From Candidatus Pseudomonas phytovorans (GTDB lineage Bacteria > Pseudomonadota > Gammaproteobacteria > Pseudomonadales > Pseudomonadaceae), in contig CP119325.1 in NCBI GenBank assembly GCA_029202525.1, positions 1,462,001 to 1,526,000 on the forward strand: 64,000 bases of DNA, read 5' to 3'. This document shows positions 59,722 to 64,000 of this stretch, piece after piece (positions within the stretch are counted from its first letter, which is position 1; the number at the start of each line of letters is the position of its first letter). The notes under the pieces were generated by a model, which made no database searches, was not told the DNA's origin, and was given only the letters and a program-made list of their open reading frames with translations. Both the position numbers and the translations under genes were made by a program.

Positions 59722-60627
59722 ATGCAACTCCCGGACATGAACCTGCTCATTGCCCTCGATGTCTTGCTCGATGAAGGCAGTGTGGTGGGCGCAGCGCAGC
59801 GCATGAACCTGAGCCCGGCAGCCATGAGCCGCACCTTGGGGCGTATCCGCGACGCATTGGGCGACCCGATCCTGGTGCGCGCCGGCCGTGGCCTGGTGCC
59901 CACGCCACGGGCATTGGCCCTGCGCGAGCAGGTGCACGGCCTGGTGGAGCAGGCCGGGCAGGTGTTCCGTAGCCGGGATGATGTGGACCTGGTGAACCTG
60001 ACCCGCGCGTTCAATATTCGCACCAACGATTTGTTCATCGCCCTGTACGGTGCCCAGCTGCTGCGCATGATGCTGGCCCAGGCGCCGCGCACGGTGCTGC
60101 GTTTTGTGCCGGAGGGCAGTGGCGACGATGATGCTGTGCTGCGCAACGGGCAAATCGACCTGATCATCAGTTCAGCCGTTGAGCTGGGCCCGGAGATAAA
60201 GGTCCAGAGTCTGTTTAATACCTACTTCGTAGGACTGGCCCGGGAAGGGCACCCGATCTTCGATGCACCTATTACCCCACAGCGCTTCGCCAACTACCCG
60301 CAGATCAGTGTGTCCCGGCGCGGCCGTGCCAATGGGCCGATCGATGTGGCGCTGGCCGCTCACAAGGTGGAGCGGCGGGTCGCACTGATCACCACGAGCT
60401 TCCATTCCGCCATGTTCTCGTTGCCCGATTCGGACCTGATCCTGCCGATTCCGGCCAATATCCTTAACAGTGTGAACCGGCTGAAACTGCCATTGCGGTC
60501 GTTCGAAATCCCCGTGCCACTTGAAAAAGTGAACGTCAAACAGGCGTGGCACCCGCGTTTTGACAACGACCCGGCACACCGCTGGCTGCGTCAGACACTT
60601 AAAGCTTGCGGCAGCATGGACCCGTGA
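59722..60627 (+). CDS. LysR-family regulator, NodD/PcaQ-like
   Basis: The 301-residue protein has an HTH in LLIALDVLLDEGSVVGAAQR, then MNLSPAAMSRTLGRIRDALG, the variant with DPILVRAGRGLVPTPRA typical of NodD-type LysR regulators. The effector domain is from 95 on. It is transcribed in the same direction as the EmrAB-type operon 226 bp away, and a REP pair lies between. It may regulate that operon, but the usual divergent arrangement is missing. Confidence 0.85.
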   Translation: MQLPDMNLLIALDVLLDEGSVVGAAQRMNLSPAAMSRTLGRIRDALGDPILVRAGRGLVPTPRALALREQVHGLVEQAGQVFRSRDDVDLVNLTRAFNIRTNDLFIALYGAQLLRMMLAQAPRTVLRFVPEGSGDDDAVLRNGQIDLIISSAVELGPEIKVQSLFNTYFVGLAREGHPIFDAPITPQRFANYPQISVSRRGRANGPIDVALAAHKVERRVALITTSFHSAMFSLPDSDLILPIPANILNSVNRLKLPLRSFEIPVPLEKVNVKQAWHPRFDNDPAHRWLRQTLKACGSMDP

Positions 60628-60632
60628 TACCG

Positions 60633-60730
60633 GGTTGGCTTCTTCGCGGGCATGCCCGTTCCCACAGGAATGACACAGGTCTTGCGAGCAGTGGTGTACC
60701 TGTGGGAGCGGGCGTGCCCGCGAGGCAGGC
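60633..60730. repeat. REP inverted pair
   Basis: Arms ttcttcgcgggcatgcccgt and tgggagcgggcgtgcccgcg face each other across a 40-base spacer. The first arm starts 5 bp after the LysR stop. The remaining 120 bp to the MFS gene are AT-richer and probably hold its promoter. Confidence 0.85.
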
Positions 60731-60853
60731 GACTCGATTTTGAAGTGGATTGCGTCTGACGCAACATAACACTACCGAGAATTCAGTTTTCGTCAGCATT
60801 CGACCTTCTTAGACTTGCTCCAGTCGTAATTTTGTTGCTGGAGATGTCTACCC

Positions 60854-62395
60854 ATGAGTTCCCTGACCGCCCCCTCTGCCGCAATTGCCGCCGCCCCCGC
60901 GCCGGCTGCCCCTGCGCAGACGGCGTTTGGCCTGCAGGTGGTAGTGGGGTTGTTCGGTGTGTTGTTGGCCGTGCTCTGTGCGGGCCTGAACGAGTCGGTG
61001 ACCAAGATTTCCCTGGCCGATATTCGTGGGGCCATGGGCATCGGTGCCGACGAAGGTGCCTGGCTGCTGGCGGTGTACAGCGCTGCTTCGGTGTCGGCCA
61101 TGGCCTTTGCGCCGTGGCTGGCCACTACCTTCTCGCTACGGCGCTTCACCATGAGCGCCATTGGCCTGTTCGCTGTGCTCGGCTTGCTGCAACCGTTCGC
61201 CCCCAACCTGCACAGTCTGATGCTGCTGCGCGTGCTGCAAGGTTTCGCCTCTGGCGCTTTGCCACCGATGCTGATGAGCGTGGCCCTGCGCTTCCTGCCC
61301 CCGGGCATCAAGGTTTACGGCCTGGCCTGCTATGCCCTGACCGCCACCTTCGGCCCCAACCTGGGCACGCCACTGGCCGGGCTGTGGACCGAATACGTCG
61401 GTTGGCAATGGGCGTTCTGGCAGATCATTCTGCCGTCGGCGCTGGCTATCTTCTGCGTGGGCTGGGGCCTGCCGCAAGATCCGCTGCGCCTGGAGCGTTT
61501 CAAACAGTTCGACTGGCGCGGTGTATTGCTTGGCCTGCCCGCCATCAGCTGCATCGTTCTGGGCCTCTCGCTGGGTGACCGCTGGGGCTGGTTCGATTCG
61601 CCGCTGATCTGCTGGCTGCTTGGTGGTGGCCTGCTGTTGCTGGTGCTGTTCATGTACAACGAGTGGTCCGAGCCGTTGCCGTTCTTCCAGTTGCGTATGC
61701 TGTCGCGGCGCAACCTGAGTTTCGCCCTGGTGACCCTGGCCGGCGTGCTCATCGTGTTGTCCGGCGTGGGCAGCATTCCCTCGGCCTACCTGGCGCAGAT
61801 CCAGGGCTACCGCCCGGCACAGACCAGCCCGCTGATGATGCTGGTGGCCATGCCGCAGTTGATCGCCCTGCCGCTGACGGCAGCACTGTGCAACATCCGC
61901 GCGGTGGACTGCCGCTGGGTGCTGGGCATTGGCCTGGCGATGCTGGCGGTGTCCTGTGTCGGCAGCAGCTTGCTGACCAGCGAGTGGATCCGTGGCGACT
62001 TCTACCCGTTCTACCTGCTGCAGGTGTTCGGCCAGCCGATGGCGGTGCTGCCGCTGCTGATGCTTTCTACCAACGGCATGACGCCGCAGGAAGGCCCGTT
62101 CGCCTCCAGCTGGTTCAACACCGTGAAAGGCCTGGCCGCAGTGATCGCTGGTGGTCTGCTGGATGCCCTTGGCACCCTGCGCCGGCATTTTCATTCCAAC
62201 CACCTGGTGGACAGCCTGGGCAACGCCCCGCTGATCGACGGCAACAGCGCAGGCCTTGCCAAGCGCATTCACGACCAGGCGCTGGTACTGACCTCCGCCG
62301 ACCTCTACCTGGTCCTGGCCTGCATCGCCGTGGCCCTGATCTGCCTGATTCCTTTCGTGCCGACCCGGGTCTATCCGCCGCGTGCGGTGGCCTGA
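60854..62395 (+). CDS. MFS drug exporter, DHA2 (EmrB/QacA) family
   Basis: The 513-residue inner-membrane protein has 14 hydrophobic helices. Motif A-like FAPWLATTFSLRRFTMSAIG and motif C-like FGPNLGTPLAGLWTEYVGWQ are visible. It starts with an unusual Ala/Pro-rich leader (residues 2-25). GGAG lies about ten bases before the ATG. It is followed by an EmrA-like adaptor and a NodT outer protein, so together they form a complete EmrAB-TolC-type pump for amphipathic compounds. Substrate unknown. Confidence 0.9.
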   Translation: MSSLTAPSAAIAAAPAPAAPAQTAFGLQVVVGLFGVLLAVLCAGLNESVTKISLADIRGAMGIGADEGAWLLAVYSAASVSAMAFAPWLATTFSLRRFTMSAIGLFAVLGLLQPFAPNLHSLMLLRVLQGFASGALPPMLMSVALRFLPPGIKVYGLACYALTATFGPNLGTPLAGLWTEYVGWQWAFWQIILPSALAIFCVGWGLPQDPLRLERFKQFDWRGVLLGLPAISCIVLGLSLGDRWGWFDSPLICWLLGGGLLLLVLFMYNEWSEPLPFFQLRMLSRRNLSFALVTLAGVLIVLSGVGSIPSAYLAQIQGYRPAQTSPLMMLVAMPQLIALPLTAALCNIRAVDCRWVLGIGLAMLAVSCVGSSLLTSEWIRGDFYPFYLLQVFGQPMAVLPLLMLSTNGMTPQEGPFASSWFNTVKGLAAVIAGGLLDALGTLRRHFHSNHLVDSLGNAPLIDGNSAGLAKRIHDQALVLTSADLYLVLACIAVALICLIPFVPTRVYPPRAVA

Positions 62396-62423
62396 ACCCT
62401 GGATGAATTCGAGACCCCCTGAA

Positions 62424-63485
62424 ATGACCAACAACCGCAAAACCCTGTTCATCGGCTCGGTGCTGGCCGTGGCCGTTCTGGCTGCCATCGTCGGCCCCTG
62501 GATGTTCGGCAGCGACCACCGCCAGAGCACCAATGACGCCTACGTGAATGCCGACTACACCGTGGTCGCGCCCAAGGTGGCCGGCTTTATCAAGGAAGTG
62601 CTGGTGGAGGACAACCAGCAGGTCACTGCCGGCCAGTTGTTGGCGACCATTGATGCCCGGGATTACCAGGCCGCCCTGGATGCCGCGCAGGCGCAGTTGC
62701 TGGTGGCCCAGGCGCAAAGCGCCGATGCCCGCGCCACCCTCGAACGCCAGGGCGCATTGATTGCCCAGGCCGAGGCGGCCGTAAAAGCAGCCCAGGCTGA
62801 AACTGCATTTGCCGACCACGAGGTCAACCGCTACAGCCGCCTGGCCGAGCAAGGCGCCGGCACCGTGCAGAACGCCCAGCAGGCGCGCAGCGGGGTCGAC
62901 CAGGCCCGCGCGCGACTGGCCAACACTCAGGCGGCGCTGCTGGCGACGCGTAAACAGGTGGATATCCTCACCGCCCAGGTAGCCAGCGCGGATGGCCAGT
63001 TGAAACGCGCTGAAGCGGGGCTGGAAAAGGCCCAGCTCGACTTGTCCTACACGCGCATCACCGCGCCGGTGGACGGCATGGTCGGCGAGCGTGCGCTGCG
63101 GGTCGGGGCCTACGTCAACCCTGGCGCTCGTCTGTTGTCGGTGGTGCCCTTGCAGCAGGCCTATGTGGTCGGCAACTTCCAGGAAACCCAGCTGACCCAC
63201 GTACAACCGGGGCAGCCGGTGAGCATCAGCGTCGACACCTTCTCTGGCGAAAAGCTGCAAGGCCATGTGGAAAGCATTGCTCCGGCCACCGGCGTCACCT
63301 TCGCGGCAGTCAAACCAGACAACGCCACCGGCAACTTCACCAAGGTGGTGCAGCGCATTCCGGTGAAGATCGTCTTCGACGATGGCCAGGCGCTGCTCAC
63401 CCGCTTGCGTGTCGGCATGTCGGTGGAGGCGACCATCGATACCCGTGGCGACAAGCTGGACGGCAAAGAGGTAAGCGCACGATGA
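62424..63485 (+). CDS. EmrA/HlyD-family adaptor protein
   Basis: The 353-residue protein begins MTNNRKTLFIGSVLAVAVLA with one membrane helix, then TNDAYVNADYTVVAPKVAGF, the EmrA lipoyl entry, a long coiled hairpin over 85-200 (Ala/Gln repeats), and a beta-barrel (ITAPVDGMVGERALRVGAYV). An in-frame Met seven codons earlier is possible. The stop overlaps the next ATG by 4 bp. It links the MFS pump to the outer channel. Confidence 0.9.
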   Translation: MTNNRKTLFIGSVLAVAVLAAIVGPWMFGSDHRQSTNDAYVNADYTVVAPKVAGFIKEVLVEDNQQVTAGQLLATIDARDYQAALDAAQAQLLVAQAQSADARATLERQGALIAQAEAAVKAAQAETAFADHEVNRYSRLAEQGAGTVQNAQQARSGVDQARARLANTQAALLATRKQVDILTAQVASADGQLKRAEAGLEKAQLDLSYTRITAPVDGMVGERALRVGAYVNPGARLLSVVPLQQAYVVGNFQETQLTHVQPGQPVSISVDTFSGEKLQGHVESIAPATGVTFAAVKPDNATGNFTKVVQRIPVKIVFDDGQALLTRLRVGMSVEATIDTRGDKLDGKEVSAR

Positions 63486-64000
63486 AACCGGCATTACGCT
63501 TGAGCCCACTGGTGCTGACCGTGTTGCTGACCGGCTGCACCATGGGCCCGGACTTCCTGCGCCCAGGCAGCCAGGCACCGCAGCAGTGGGCGCCGTTGCA
63601 AGGCGAGGCGGCGGCCAGCCAGCCGCAGGCCGAACCGCTGGAACTGCGCTGGTGGGAAACCTTTCATGACGCACAGCTCAGTGCCTTGATCCAGCGCGTT
63701 GCCGAGCGCAACCTCGACCTGCAGATGGCCAGCGCCCGTTTGCTGCAAAGCCGCGCCCTGCGCAGTACCGTGGCCGCCGATGAAATGCCGTCGGTGGATG
63801 TAAACGCCGGTTACAGCCGCGCCCGCAATAGCGCCGAAGGCCTGAGCGACCCGTCTGGCAAAGCGGGCAAAGAGGCGTACAACCTCTGGCAAGGCGACCT
63901 TGTCGCCGGTTGGGAGCTGGACCTGTGGGGCCGCGTACGGCGCCAGGTCGAAGCGGCCGACGCCACTGTCGAAGTGGCCGAGAACGACCGCCGCGGGGTG
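63482..64000 (+). CDS. Outer-membrane efflux lipoprotein (NodT family), cut by window edge
   Basis: 173 codons are visible. A lipoprotein signal ends VLLTGC (Cys19), and TMGPDFLRPGSQAPQQWAPL then LELRWWETFHDAQLSALIQR and DLVAGWELDLWGRVRRQVEA mark the NodT/TolC family. It is in the same operon as the EmrB and EmrA-like genes with a 4-bp overlap (ATGA). The remaining two thirds lie beyond the window, so intactness cannot be judged. Confidence 0.92.
   Translation, partial: MKPALRLSPLVLTVLLTGCTMGPDFLRPGSQAPQQWAPLQGEAAASQPQAEPLELRWWETFHDAQLSALIQRVAERNLDLQMASARLLQSRALRSTVAADEMPSVDVNAGYSRARNSAEGLSDPSGKAGKEAYNLWQGDLVAGWELDLWGRVRRQVEAADATVEVAENDRRGV

Overview
The window is GC-rich chromosomal DNA from a Pseudomonas of the P. 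putida group. Three things point there. A short LOV photoreceptor matches what I remember of P. putida PpSB1-LOV and keeps its cysteine at residue 53. The hmgABC homogentisate genes lie divergent from an IclR repressor. At least eight intergenic gaps carry inverted pairs of the roughly 35-bp REP sequence (core tgtgggagcgggc) typical of this group. No rRNA, tRNA, CRISPR array or insertion sequence was seen. Both window ends cut through genes.

Layout. 1-4 kb: polyamine use (PotF-type binding protein, AguB, AguA) with a divergent LysR regulator. 4-11 kb: housekeeping genes (FabV, alpha/beta hydrolase, HopJ-like, DUF1244, FolM) and a likely light-response group (MerR/LitR-like, PilZ, LOV, MioC). 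11-19 kb: Asp-nucleophile hydrolase, tyrosine/homogentisate catabolism (hmgR, hmgABC), SirB1-like protein, leucine dehydrogenase. 19-23.5 kb: an accessory minus-strand gene train behind a perfect LexA-type operator. It holds a small helical protein, two free-standing LuxR-HTH proteins, a receiver-HTH regulator, two large paralogous proteins of unknown function and a 67-residue protein. 23.7-38.5 kb: psiE, a DUF3509 gene and a complete Flp/Tad pilus locus with a PprA-like kinase but no PprB-like DNA-binding partner. 39-49.5 kb: two iron-uptake modules controlled by ECF sigma/FecR pairs, fecIRA and a second siderophore receptor set with inner-membrane PepSY/DUF3325/DUF3649 proteins. 49.6-53.8 kb: AraC regulator, EamA exporter, 2-hydroxyacid dehydrogenase, LysR regulator. 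54-64 kb: two tripartite efflux systems (aromatic-acid AaeB/FusC type and EmrAB type), separated by a 63-bp-arm inverted repeat, a UspA-like protein and a LysR regulator.

How the parts work together. The Tad genes form one tightly overlapping minus-strand operon (rcpC-rcpA-tadZ-tadA-tadB-tadC-tadD-DUF3613), with flp and a receiver protein divergent from it. The peptidase, a minor pseudopilin and the kinase sit at its far end, and tadG is further out in opposite orientation. The two iron modules are each self-contained signalling loops of receptor, anti-sigma and sigma factor. The most likely undescribed system is the LexA-linked cluster at 18.9-23.5 kb: its two main products are tandem paralogs I cannot assign to any family, and its regulators are unusually many and small. 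All domain and family names come from reading the translated sequence; no search was run.
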